Shown here piece after piece: positions 21,477 through 33,960 of a stretch of 64,000 bases of DNA; position 1 is the stretch's first letter, and each line of letters starts with the position of its first letter. Under the pieces are notes generated by a model. The model did not search any database and was not told the origin of the DNA. It saw nothing but the letters and a program-made list of their open reading frames with translations. The position numbers and the translations under genes were made by a program. The stretch is from Lateolabrax maculatus. Its lineage: Eukaryota; Chordata; Actinopteri; Acropomatiformes; Lateolabracidae. The stretch spans positions 19,645,001 to 19,709,000 of the forward strand of contig CM062214.1 in NCBI GenBank assembly GCA_031216445.1, read 5' to 3'.

Positions 21477-24400
21477 GTGAGTTTAACACCCTCCCATAAG
21501 ACACACACCCATCATAACCACAGGACCTGCATACAATATCCAAACATGCCATTTGAATTCAAAGCCTCTCTCCTTTGCATGTCACCATGATTGCAGCGTG
21601 CCTTAATTCTAAAACAGGAATTTGTTTTATACCAGTTTGAACGCCTAAAATGATTGAAAAGCTCATTCAAATGCCACGCTACTCCTGAAAGCATGCTGGG
21701 TAGTAGAAGTATTAGAAGTAATATTGCATGGCCATAAATTTGGAACCTTTACTCCCTGTTTTTGTACTGTAGAAGCCTATCACAAAAGTTAATGATTACA
21801 CAGGAAAATTGTGCAAATACAAGACAGACATGGGCAAAGTGTGATTACTCTCTTCTCGTGAGCTGTTTATGTTTATTCAGACTTACCCTGCTCAGAGCTA
21901 CTTGGAGAGTTGAGCCAAAGTATAGTGTGTTCTGTTTTTCTGACAGTTATTAAACTGTCCAAAAACAGTTATCCCCACTGTTGCGGTTTATATGGTCTGT
22001 TTACAATTTAAAATGACTGGTCTTAAGTCGATGCTGGAAAATATTTCTGAGGTACATGCCAACCTATGGTATTAAAGAGGTCTTATTTAAAGTCTCCTTC
22101 CATTGATTTTGTTTGAACATCATATCCCCAGTTTGCTCATTTGCTTGCGCTGTGTGGGCAGGAGAAAATGTGATATATCATCCATGTCCACTAAAGCACT
22201 TTGGTTCGTTCAGTTTGTCTCCCTCTCTGTTTGAAGACCAGGATCTACATGAATTGCTTTACCAGTTAGCTATGTTACATAGTCGTTGATCTACAGTATA
22301 TTTTCCTCTCTCTCCTCCGTGGTAGCCTGATGCATGCGACTAATGAAAAGAGATCACAACCGCTGTCATTCAGTCTGCACTGATTCATCATCTGTCCTCA
22401 GAATGTTTCATATCCAAGGATATGAGTTGAAATATTTTGTTACCTTGCGTGTCCTGAGTACTTCTCTCTCACAGTAGATATAGATATTTTGCAGACAAAT
22501 TTCTCTGCCAAAATACAAGAATGCTTCTGTATGATTGAAGACGCTGCAATACACAGGCTAAGAATTTAGGATATTATGCCTTATTATCCTCACTGAATCC
22601 TCTCTCAGTCTTTGACTTCCTCATGAATTTGAGGCGCTTCATGTGGCAGGCTGCCAGACAGTACGACTGAAAGACAGTCATTTTATATTCCAGTATTTTA
22701 TCACCACTTTGCAGTGCAAACCAGACTTGGGGACATTCATTAGTTGATCACTGTGATTCTGGCACCACAGCCCAATGACATGGTAATGTTCTCTGTAAAA
22801 CAAGTTACAAACTAATCATGCTGTCCCCTACAAAGTGTGCAGACTGCATTTTGAAAGTTAAAAAAAAACCCATTGGTTTCATGAATTATATGTACTACAT
22901 TTGCTACATTTTAGATACATTTTAAGTTTTAAGACAAGTTCAAAACTGCATTGAAGAAGTCCTTTTGAATTATATTGTTGTGTCCTTTGAAACTGCGGAT
23001 GAATTTGCAGTTAGTCTGAACAAAGTGTGTGTGTCTTCTGTAAGTTACTTAGCTGTCAGTAGAGGTCACTGTAGTCACTGTAATGTATGCAAAATACTAT
23101 ACTAATTTTTCCAAAACATAATTTTTTCCTCATGAATGATAAATATATGATCTAATATCATCTATTTATTTTGTATTAACTCCTCTGCTGACACTGACTC
23201 TGTGCGATTACAGACTACAGATTTAAAGTCTACCTCACTCATCTTAATAGCAATAGGAAGCTTAATGACTATCTGACAAACTAAATCGGACAATTTACAG
23301 CGACCATGTAATTGCCGATGCACCAGTGCTCAGCATAGAGGACCTATGGTTGTATTTGTTTATCTGCAAAGAAGTAGGTGAACCACATGTAAATCTTTAT
23401 GTTACCTGCAATTACACGTCACAGTCATAAACAAACTGCAAACAAAAACGTGTTCAGCTGGTTTAACTGAGCCTGTTCTAAACAGCTAAGCAAGTAAAAT
23501 ACTATAACACAGAGAAACAGCCCCAGCATTTCTTCTTGTTTTGACTTTAATCAAAATCTGACCAGAAATGTGACTAAATCTGTGCAATGTAAAGACAATT
23601 TTTCGTATAGAGATCTTTATTCATTTGTGTGGGATATTGTTAGTTTTGCAATCATCCCCTCTCACCTTTCCCTCTAGTTCTTCATTCTCCTCTGTCACTT
23701 ACTTAGAGTGTCTGTCATTTATTTTTGAACACTCTACAAGAGGAATTAATTGAAAGATATAATGTGAGTTCCAAATTTAAAATGTTAATGTACATTTATT
23801 TCATATCGTCAGTGTAAAAACATGTTACGTGTAGTTCCTTTTGTAGTGGGCCTACAGAAAATACTGGTAGCCATATCACATGCTGTACTGCCTGCTTATT
23901 AGACTACACTGTCTAATTTCAATGAAAGCTGATGCAGATTTTGTGGTTGAAATGCAGATAATTAGCTTACATGTGACCCAGGCTGCCACAGTCGGTTTGT
24001 TTGTACTGTTTTACTAAGACGCATTTTCCCAGACTGTTTACTGGGACCGGCCCAAGAGGTTCCTCTTTGTTGTTTTACTTAGCAGGAGCTTTTAGAATTA
24101 TATTTATACGGTCACAACTATATATATTTGTGTCCCTAAGCCGGTTGCATGCGCTGATAAACAAGTATGGTCATGTCAAGGCAATTTGTCAGTCTTTAGT
24201 GATGAAGATGCCTCTCGAATATACTTAAACTCTAGTAATTAGGCTATGTAAAACCGTGCCTGTTAATTTCATTGTGACTCATTGTTTTGACATAGAGACT
24301 TGTTGACAGGTTTATGTGATAGCTTTCTTGGACAGCACTTGGGACATTTTGAGGCTTTATGTGAGGCTGCCAATAAAAGCCTCTGAAACCGTCCCAAACC

Positions 24401-27400
24401 ATTAGCATGATGACAGCTGGATAAGTCTGTGCCTTACATTTTACAGCACGTTGTCATTACTTCTTCATCATTAAGTTGTGCAAGTTAAGGGTCATATTTT
24501 CGCATTTTAACGTAAATAAACAAAGTGCAAACAACAAAAAACACACCTCCTCCAGTTTTCAGACTTATAAAATAGAAACTTTATCATTGATCGATTCCTA
24601 TGATTCTAGTGTTTTTTGAGTCTGCTGAGGGATCTGGCCCATTCACATGCTGGCTGTGTGTCTTGGCTGTTAACATCAGGTTACACAGTGTGAGCATCAA
24701 GGAGCAGATTGTGCTGACGTAGACTGTCCTGGACGTGTCGGGGAGGATGGAAGCTGCAGATCGTTGGTGTGATAGTGTAGACTAGAGGCAAGGCCCATCA
24801 CAAGATTTGATTATTTTATGGTACTTTGAATGAGAGAAGGTCAGTGCTGATGTTAATTAAATCAGTCATGGCTTACTGCCACTACTGTTTATACTGGCCA
24901 GTACTTGCTCCCCCACTATCAGCGAGTGAGATCATGTGGAGGTGTAAATCTGCAAACTATTAACATGTTAATTTCATTCACAGGCACACATGCATAGCTA
25001 AAGTGAGTGTGTTGAGACTGTTTTGTTTCCAAGCCCGACAGGAATGGAGGCACTCAAAACTTTGCCTACCTTAAAGATGCTACAGTTACAACCTTGAGTT
25101 TCAATGCTGCCTGCTGCCTCTGTTCAACTTAACTATTATTTTTCTTTTCACATGTGCGTGTTTGTTTTTCTCTGAAGAACACCATCAAATACACACACAC
25201 AGGCCGTATCATTGTATCCTTCCATCTGCTGAGGCTCACTGAGGAGAGAGTAACGGGTCAATACCACCCACCCATTAGTCCTAATACATTCAAGTTTTAA
25301 TCCAATGCCTTTTGGCCCTGGTCTCAACTGCTGAACTTGGCGATAAATCAGAGAACACTGAACTCCATCCAGCCAGTCTGCTGCTTTGGTCCTCTAAGAG
25401 CTAAAGCAATAATCCACACATCAGAATAACAGACACTCTTTCCTTTAGATTACCTGTCTGATACTTTGTACCCTCTTTTAAGTGTTGGGAACTGGGAGAC
25501 TTATGTCTTACATTTTTGTGAAAAGTTCTGCAGCTGAGCTCTCTGATGCTGATGCACTTTAAAAAAAAAACATGCAAAATACTGTATGAGGCATAGGCTC
25601 TGTGCAGAATACTATATGGAGAGTCATGCCACTGGACATTTTATTGTCATGACATTTTCTCTGTCTCCCTTTCTTGGGTCTACTAGTAAATCCTACAGAC
25701 ACCCAGTGTGCAGTGTTGTTTCTGTTTGTGACGTAAACAGTGTTTTGAGACTTTGCCATCTGGCAGATTTGTGCTTTCAATTTTATCTCTGTAGCACATT
25801 ATCCCACATTTTAACTTAAGCCTCATTTTGAACAAGATGGGAGGACACAATTGCGGCAACTGAACCAGCATTTTGTCAAAATGTTAGTCTGCCATTATCT
25901 GTTAATGTGGATTCTTGACCCGGGAAGACCTTTCAGAAGTGTTTATAAGGATAAGTGGGCTGAAGTCAGTTCGACTGGCGCAAAAGGCTTAATATTTTAG
26001 CAGGAGAATGATGACCCTAATTATCAGTTTGTTGCCTCATGAATGCAAGGAGTGTTTACAGCAATTATGTTCATGAATAGACAGGTGCGGGTCTTCTTCC
26101 AGTTCTGTGTGTTTGTTTGCTATTCTTGTCTCATTTATTCTGTCAGGAAAAGGAGGCAAATCAGGGCTAATTGCAGTAGGTTACACAATGAGATGGCTCG
26201 AGAATTCTTGTTTAGAAGGCTAATGAGTGAGTAATAAGTAAGTTAGGTGGATGCTCAAACTGTTGACCCTCGCAGTGCTATAGACAATGAGTCCGGCTTG
26301 ATTACTGTCCAGTTATGAATGTTTAATTTGGGTGATATTTTGTCAGCGTCCTTTGAGAGTAATTTGGTGCTTCTGAGTTCTGAGTATAAAAGTGCAACAT
26401 AAAATATAAATATTGTACTAGTCTGCTCTGCAACCACCACTTTCATTAGACTGTTCACTTCTGCTGTTGCATAATTCATCACTCAGAACAGAGGAAAGCA
26501 TGTCAGTTGAAATTTGGCCAATTATGACAAAAATCTCTTTAGTGGATCTCTGTTTAGCTGTTGGCTCATTTTGTGCTTTAAAGGCCCACACACTGGCTGA
26601 CTGCACATTTAAAAGGAAGAGTACCGGGTTACTGTGATGTGGATCAATACTCAGTTGTGGTAATTGTCACTCAAAGATAAATAATCATATCTTCTTCTTT
26701 GATGACTCTTGTGTTTTTTTATTTATTGATAACCTATTAGAGCCTCTGCTTGTCAGAATGACCCTGCAATAACAGTGGAAACAAGCTGTGAACACGTTGT
26801 GACATAGTTTCATCTCTTAGGTTGATATGGCAAGCTTGTTTGCTAATAGTTGCCTATTCTAACATCCAGCAGATGCAGAACAGAGAGAGTGAACCAAAAC
26901 AGTAAAATTAAAAAAACCCTCCATAGAGCTGAGGGGAACTGCAAAGTCAGATGATAATTCTCTGTGGGTTTGTCATTACATGCGACCCCAATCACATTAC
27001 ACATAGTATTGATGAAATATTGATTATAGCCACTTGAAGGAACCATTTTGGGGGACACCATCCAAAATGCACTACACTTTCAAGATACTTAATGGAAGGT
27101 TCTACTAGCATTCGAATAGTTAAATCCCAAAAAGTGTCACTTTTCATGCCATTTGTCCACATCAGAAGTTCTGTTCTTGTCTCTTCTCTTTATAATTTCA
27201 TCCTGCAGTTCCAGACACTTCAGGGCATTAGTAAGATGAAGCATCTTATCAGAGATCTGAAGAATGGATTAGCATGTCACAGACTTCAAGCATAGGGGAT
27301 TTGTTTTCATTTTCGTGAGTGACGCCGGCTAAAGTGAGTAAAAATCCCCAACGCTACAGTACAATCTGAGGAATGAGCTGCCATTGATGTTGTTGTCATT

Positions 27401-28299
27401 CTGTGTGGGTTTGAAGTGGCTTTGTTTGTAGCTTTACCTGGAATGTAGTTAGATTTGAAAGTTGAGGTCTTAATCTTTCAGGGCAAACACGTCAGGGGTC
27501 CCTGTGAACCCTCCGTAACTGTCTATGTCTCTCACTTAATAATCTAAGCTTCTGTCTGTGAGCAAAGCCTTATATCAGACCTGATTATGGAAACCTGAAA
27601 ATCCAGTCACAGTAGTGAGAGAGGTGACCAAGTGTTTGGACTTGGAATAAAATGAAATGCAAGATAGGACTGTATATTTAATCTTTTAATAAGTAATCAC
27701 TGTTTTGGCCTCCGCCTTTAGCCTGGTTAAACTTGATTAGGTAAAATATTGACTTTACTGTTAGTGCCTGCTCTGGTGCATCAAGCGCGCTAGTGAAAAG
27801 AAAGCTGTGACCAATCACAGGTTTCAATCATGCTGTGATTAACTGTGCTTTAAAAACATGATTGCAGTTTCAGGCAAGAGCATTGTCATTACACAATTAA
27901 CCTTCAGTGTAAAATAAAAAACAACTTTTCTATGTAGGGATCAATTATTTTTGTGTGACATCTCAAGGATAATTCTAGTCAACAATTAAACAAATCAAAC
28001 CAACGTTCTAAGTCTGAGTGTATGGAATATTCCCTCTAAAGCTCAGCCAGGTTCACCAGTCTCTATATAATGTGTTGTGCATTAGCTGATTCCTGCAAAA
28101 ACCGTCAAAAAAAAAATATTTGCAACTCTATGCGAGATATTAAATGCATCAAAAGAAATGTGTCAAACGTGACCGAAATTGTGAACAAAATCATAACCAT
28201 AATGTTTTCGTTTTATGGTATGGTTCAGCCATAAAAATCTTTTTATTTTTAGACTGCAGTAACCATAAGGCAGCAGCAACATTTAAGCTTCATACCATT

Positions 28300-28445
28300 T
28301 TACCAGTTAAAGCTTGGGTAGGTAACCAGCAAGATAAGTTACATTTTGAAAGTATCCAACTAAAAAAACCCCACCCCTCCCTTCAGGCCTCCCTCCAAAG
28401 CCACTCCCCCAAAACACATGAAGGCCCGAATTTTTTCTTTTTTAA
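28300..28445. repeat. probable interspersed repeat fragment
   Basis: AAGCTTGGGTAGGTAACCAG followed by a C-rich block (CCCACCCCTCCCTTCAGGCC and CTCCAAAGCCACTCCCCC) and ATGAAGGCCCGAATTTTTTC. This block layout recurs in fish genomes as I remember them; the family is not known to me. Confidence 0.3.
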
Positions 28446-28766
28446 TGTTAGAGCATTTGATTAATTGAATGCAGTCGAGATGTAAAGAGAAAAAGGCTTC
28501 TGAGATAAATGCCTACCCTACCTTTAACTCCCACTGCTGAAACTAACCTCAAACCTTATTAACCTTATCCTGTGCAGGGTTGCTAGGGCAATGCTCACAA
28601 AGGTTCTCCTTTTTGCATTTTATTTCAATTAAATCAGTCCACTTTCACACATAGATGTCTCAGGCTCTGCCCTACTCAGCGTGTGTGTCCTGGCTGGTAA
28701 CACCTTGAAGTACTTCAAGAGATTTATTATAAAAGCAACAAGAAGAGCCAGTTTCTTTCATTTGTT

Positions 28767-28975
28767 TTGCTGGAGCTAAAGCCTATCCCAGCAAGCAGAG
28801 GGAGGGTGCACATTGGAAAGGTTGCCACTCTGCCACACAAAGACAGATATCCTCATTCACACCTATGGGCAAATTAGTTTCCAATTCACCTAACCTGCTT
28901 GTCCTGCATGTTGGAGAAAACTTGAGCGGCCATTAAACATTCACACAAAGACAACATGCAAACTTCTTACCCATT
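28767..28975 (+). repeat. diverged fish interspersed repeat (CCTATCCCAGC type)
   Basis: Landmarks of a widespread fish repeat in order: GCCTATCCCAGCAAGCAGAG, GAAAGGTTGCCACTCTGCC, ACAAAGACAGATATCCTCAT, TCACACCTATGGGCAAATTA, CCAATTCACCTAACCTGC and AACATGCAAACTTCTTA. It is diverged, with no coding capacity. Confidence 0.55.
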
Positions 28976-31900
28976 TGTCTGTAACACTGTACTCTGATTG
29001 AGGATAATGGCCTCTTGAGGAAATGCCTCCCTGCTTTATTTCATTATTATTATACACTGATTTAATGTAAAAAGAGTGATGAATAATGTGTCTTCAGTAT
29101 TGAATGAAATAATCCTGATTATCATCTTAACCATAATCATGAAGCCCATATGCAATGTCTGACGATATGTTGTTAGATATGTAAAGAAGTAAGACGTTGG
29201 TTCCCATACACATGGCTAACATTAACAAATGACACACCAGGGACAATGCCTTATTCAAACTGCAAAGCTCTGAGAGAGTGTTTACTCACCCCCTTGGCAG
29301 GGGGAGGCTCTGATGGCTGTGGCTGCTGACTCACTAACTCTGTCAGTGCTCGGTACTCATGCAGCTCACTTGTGTGTATAATGTGATTTAGGGGGGAAAG
29401 CAGTGGACCTGGATCTGTTGTACATCATCCTTGTCTCTAGCTCCATAACTCTCTGTTCTGAGGCTGGGTGCTGACTGGGAGACAGAGAGTCAACTAGACA
29501 GGCTTTGAGCCGCTCAGACTAGTCTCTCCCGTTTCATTCTCTGTGGGGTCCCCGCCATCTGGCTAGTGCTGGAAGAAAAGTGTGTATGTGCTTTAGTGTT
29601 TGAATGCTGTGGGTGAACATATGTGTAAGAGATTCTCTGATGTCGGTGACTGCCCCAGGTGCTGATTAAGACAGTTTCTCAGTGAAAATCCACATCAGAC
29701 CAAGTTATCGTCTGCTGTTGTTCATAGTATTCTTGGCTACCTATCCCAGAGTTTTGTGATGCATTTGGTGTTTACAAATTGTGTGCACTGTTTTTATCCG
29801 GTGGGAATTATTTCTTTTTAGGATTGGAAACTAAAGGCATGGCTGCTTTTAACAGGATCAAGAGTAAGAAGGTGATGGCTCTCTAAGTGTAATCTGACAG
29901 ACCTTTTTACTCATTTTTAGACTGTCAGAGTGCTCGCAAGCTTTGCTGATTATTATTATTATTAGACATCAAATTTACAAATTATCACTGACAAAATGCA
30001 CGTTTTCTCAAAAGCTCGAACTCTGTGCAATGATTAACGCCCAGTACTTTAGAATATGTATATAATCCTCAATGGTATACAACATGTTGATTGAATATAG
30101 GCCTGTCTCTTAGGTTTAGAAGGGGAACATACAACCTCCAGTAATTCTTCGGTCCTAAAGCCTCTTAGTTTGTGGTGACTTTGATTTAATGCTGATGGAG
30201 CTGTTGAATTTAAGTAATCCCTGTAGTAATCTGCAATGAGCCATCCTTTGCTGATGTTGTGCCAGGTTGAATCTGGGGACAGCTGCCTTTGTGGGGGTCA
30301 ATCTGTTGGTGAGCTTTTATCCCACACATTTGCCAGCTTTGTTACAATTTTTTGAGGATGAATCAGATAAACTTCTCACATTTTATATTTCTTAGGGAAG
30401 TGCTTTGCTTTGCCATGGATAAAGTGCCTGCTGCTTAAGTCTCCTTCCACATTATTTTCTATACAGTCCACGTACCTTTTTTCATCCATATAGTTGGAAA
30501 GCAGAGAGGAATATGAAGTCGTAGAGACACAAGTGAGAACGTTTTTGCAGCATATGATCTTAAGCCATGTGTGAAACTCCAGTATCCTGGTGCTTCTCTG
30601 CTCTCCTCTGATGTTAAATCTTGTTAGTTTGAAAGAAGTTTAAACTCGCAACCATTACAGCGCTTTTGGTGAGATACTGTAGAAACAAAAGAAGAGCTGA
30701 TCAGTGCATGTGCAGGTGGAAAGCAACTTGTATTTGCTATAATGAAACCCTTTTACTTTGGTTCCATGATATCTGTTCTGTGATCTAGGTGATGGATATC
30801 TCTTAAGCTCTTAAAATGGTACAGCTCTTGTAATGCCATGGGAAAGGGTACACCTACTCACTCTATCTTTTTCCTTCTCCCCCTGTTTCTCTTGTCTGTC
30901 TACCTCAGTCCAGTGGACAGTGCATGGCCCAGTTGTTTTCCAGATGGTCTATGATGATTAGGGAGCTTTTGGAAGCCGTCACTCTGCTCAAATGTTCTAC
31001 AGCTGTGAGCTCTTGGAGCACCATGTTAAAATGTCCACAGAGGGCTTTGGAACAGTGTACTGTTTCCTGAAACAAATTGTTACAAATTCTGCCTCTGAAT
31101 TTGTCTTCATCCACATCCAAAGCAAGCAGTCAGTACTCTCCTCTTTTATTCCTAAAGACTGCTATGCAGAAAGAGTATCCGATCCTCTGTTTTCACAGTG
31201 ATCACACCTTCATGAAAAGGGTCCACTAAAATATTGCAGCGTATCTTCTTCTCTCACTTTTCCAGAGGATTGAATAAAGGGTGTAGTGCCATTATGAAGT
31301 ACTGGTTTCTGCCAAGTTTTCAATTTAGCAGAAGCAGTGGAAGGATTACTATTGTACCCTCCTGGTCCCGTGGCTTTGGCTTATTCTGTCCCTTCTCTCT
31401 CCTGGCAACAGTGTCAGCTGCACCGTTCCCCCTGCAGACCTCGCATGTCCTACAATTGTCTCTCCCTGGCACATGTCGATCAGGCTAGACATAATGTATG
31501 CTATCAGCAGGACATTGTTTCTTTCTGTGGCTCTTCTCTAAGTTTGTAATCCTCTCACAATTCTCGTATGTGTCCCTTGAACTCAGTGACAGCACAGATG
31601 CTTTTGGCTCCTTAGGTGTGAGGCTTTGATGTTTTCTTGCTCACGAGACCCATAGTGAGCGTTAATAATTGGGAATAAGTGGCTTGCTGCCCCATATGTA
31701 GATCAGATAACCCTTATCTTATCTCTAATGGTGTAATCACTTCTAGGAGAGATTAGATGCGCTGGGAGGCTTATTTATTTTCTAGTCCATCTCCAGGGCT
31801 GGCACTTGTAGAAGCCATTCATCCAAAAAGTTTTATATGTAATATCGTAACTGTTTGAAGGACCATAGTTATTGCCAACAAACATCAACCCAACGTGAAA

Positions 31901-32983
31901 CTACTTTTTACAACCACTTATCAGGCCTCTTGTATGTCTGTGTGCATGCGGTTCAGTGCGAGGCCCATCATGACTTGAGTGCACTGTAAATTCTGCTGCT
32001 AGATGGGGCACTTGACAGATATAAATAGTAGCCAGGTCATCACGACTGCTTCAAAATAGCACCAGGCTTTCTGAGTTGTATTAGTATTATCAGACCCATC
32101 AGATTAGAAGGAGAGTAGCGATATTTAAAACCTATTTGAAACTAAATATCATACATAATAGACATAATATCTGTATAGTGTGCATAGCGAGTTACTTGCT
32201 GGGATTTGGTTCTCTTTCTGGGGACAGGGATGGATGCATAGACAGTGGCAGTGATTGGATAATACACTGCATTTATTGCTTAACTGTTGGGTAGTGACTC
32301 TTCTGCTGTCAGAGTCCTCTCCCACGCTCCGTCCTCGGATCTGGCCGTCCCTGCTTAAACAAATATTTGAACTCTGTGCCAAGTCTCTCTCTGAATCATG
32401 TATACCTGCTGTGATTGATATTGTACATTTGTGTTTCAAACAAGCTTAATGGCATCACTGGAGTTACCAACGGAAGAATGTGCCATAATGTGGTAGAGTC
32501 GCAGAAAACATACCAAAATTGTTGTCCTTCCTTACAAATGAACATGAGCTGTTTGTCCAACAAACACAAAACCCCTTGATCTAAATTGGTGCCTTGGAGG
32601 CACTGCGTGTTTCCTGCTTCCCGGAGTTCTAGCGTCTGTTTCAGCAGTCAGGTGGTTCACAGATAGTTGAACAGAATAGCGTAGCTTGATAATGTACTAA
32701 GGCTTACCCCAAACTCTCCCTTTGGATGTTCGTCAGAATCTTCAGGTAGCTTGTGTGTTTTTTATCTGAAGCGAAACAAACATTTTAGGAAACAGTTTGT
32801 CCATCTTGCCCTCTTTGTCAGACTCCACTTACTGAGGCTTACATTCTAAACAACACTTTTTAAATATGTTCTTATTATTCTTATGTTTGTAGTCATTTCC
32901 TTTTGAATTCTGCATTGTTTACATTTTTTTTTGCCTTTCCTCTATCATAATACAATTTGACCTTTTGCAACACATTACCACTA

Positions 32984-33016
32984 CCGCCTGTTACTGCACT
33001 TTGCAGTAACAGGCGG
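32984..33016. repeat. perfect 15-bp inverted repeat (hairpin)
   Basis: CCGCCTGTTACTGCA, a 3-base loop CTT, then the exact complement TGCAGTAACAGGCGG. Immediately after it is a short direct repeat of GGCAACTT. The stem is GC-balanced in an AT-rich intron. Confidence 0.95.
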
Positions 33017-33719
33017 CAACTTGGCAACTTTGCAGTCTGCAGAAATGCGTATCAGTTAACAAACAATACAAGGACCTACTCATCAAAACATCACTCTACC
33101 CTGCCACTAGTGGTTAAAAACTCCATAGGTTACTTTTAAACAGTTGGTGCAATGAAATCAATCTGTCCCTCCTTTCATACTGTGTATCAGCTTTGTGCAG
33201 CTTGCTTTCAGTTTCAGTTAGACGGTGTGTGAGAGTGTTAGAGATGAGGCCACAGAGGAGTGAGTTGACAGGGGCTTCATAACTGTAGTAATGGTTGCAC
33301 CACGTAGTGATCCATCAGTCTAATCAGCTGTCAGCCCTCTGCAATATGTTTCTGCAGCAGTAGGGATGAATGTCTTTGGAAGTCAAGAGTCTGGTTTAAA
33401 TATCAGCACTACTTGCATAAGGATAAATACAGCTTTCCCACCTCTATGCTGCTATTCACAAACTGATGTTTGCAGGCATTCCTCCTCCTCTCTGGATGAG
33501 AGGGAGCCCACTGTTTTTCACTCTGCTGGTGGTTCAGATAAATACACCTTCAACTTTGACTGTGATGTTATGATTGCTATGTCTCTGCCTCTTTGCTTCT
33601 TGTGTAAGGTAGTGGGATTTAGCAGAGACCGTTTCAAGACATCTTCCCTATGTGACAGCTTTATTACTGCCTGCCACTGGACTGATGATGTTTCTTATTG
33701 AGTGTGTGGGTGGGTGGTA

Positions 33720-33748
33720 TGGTGTGTGTATGTAATGGGGGGGGGGAG
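33720..33748. repeat. GT/G-rich simple tract
   Basis: GTGTGTGTATGTAATG followed by a G run; low complexity. Confidence 0.7.
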
Positions 33749-33871
33749 TGGGAAATATAACTAGTATAAATGACACAACGGTAGAAAGATGAGCCATGAT
33801 ATGAATTTGACTATACCATTTGCTCCAATATAAGAGATTTGGTCACATCACATAAAATGCATTGTTGGGAT

Positions 33872-33960
33872 TTGAGCTGCAACAATACGAAAAGTCTATT
33901 AACCGATTGACTGAAAATGAATCAGCAACTATTTTGGTCACCAATTAATCTTTTCAGTTC
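33872..33960. mobile_element. hAT-like MITE end fragment
   Basis: GAGCTGCAACAATACG, TATTAACCGATTGACTG, CAGCAACTATTTTGGTCACC and AATTAATCTTTTCAG follow the end structure of the same MITE family as in intron 2. Confidence 0.5.
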
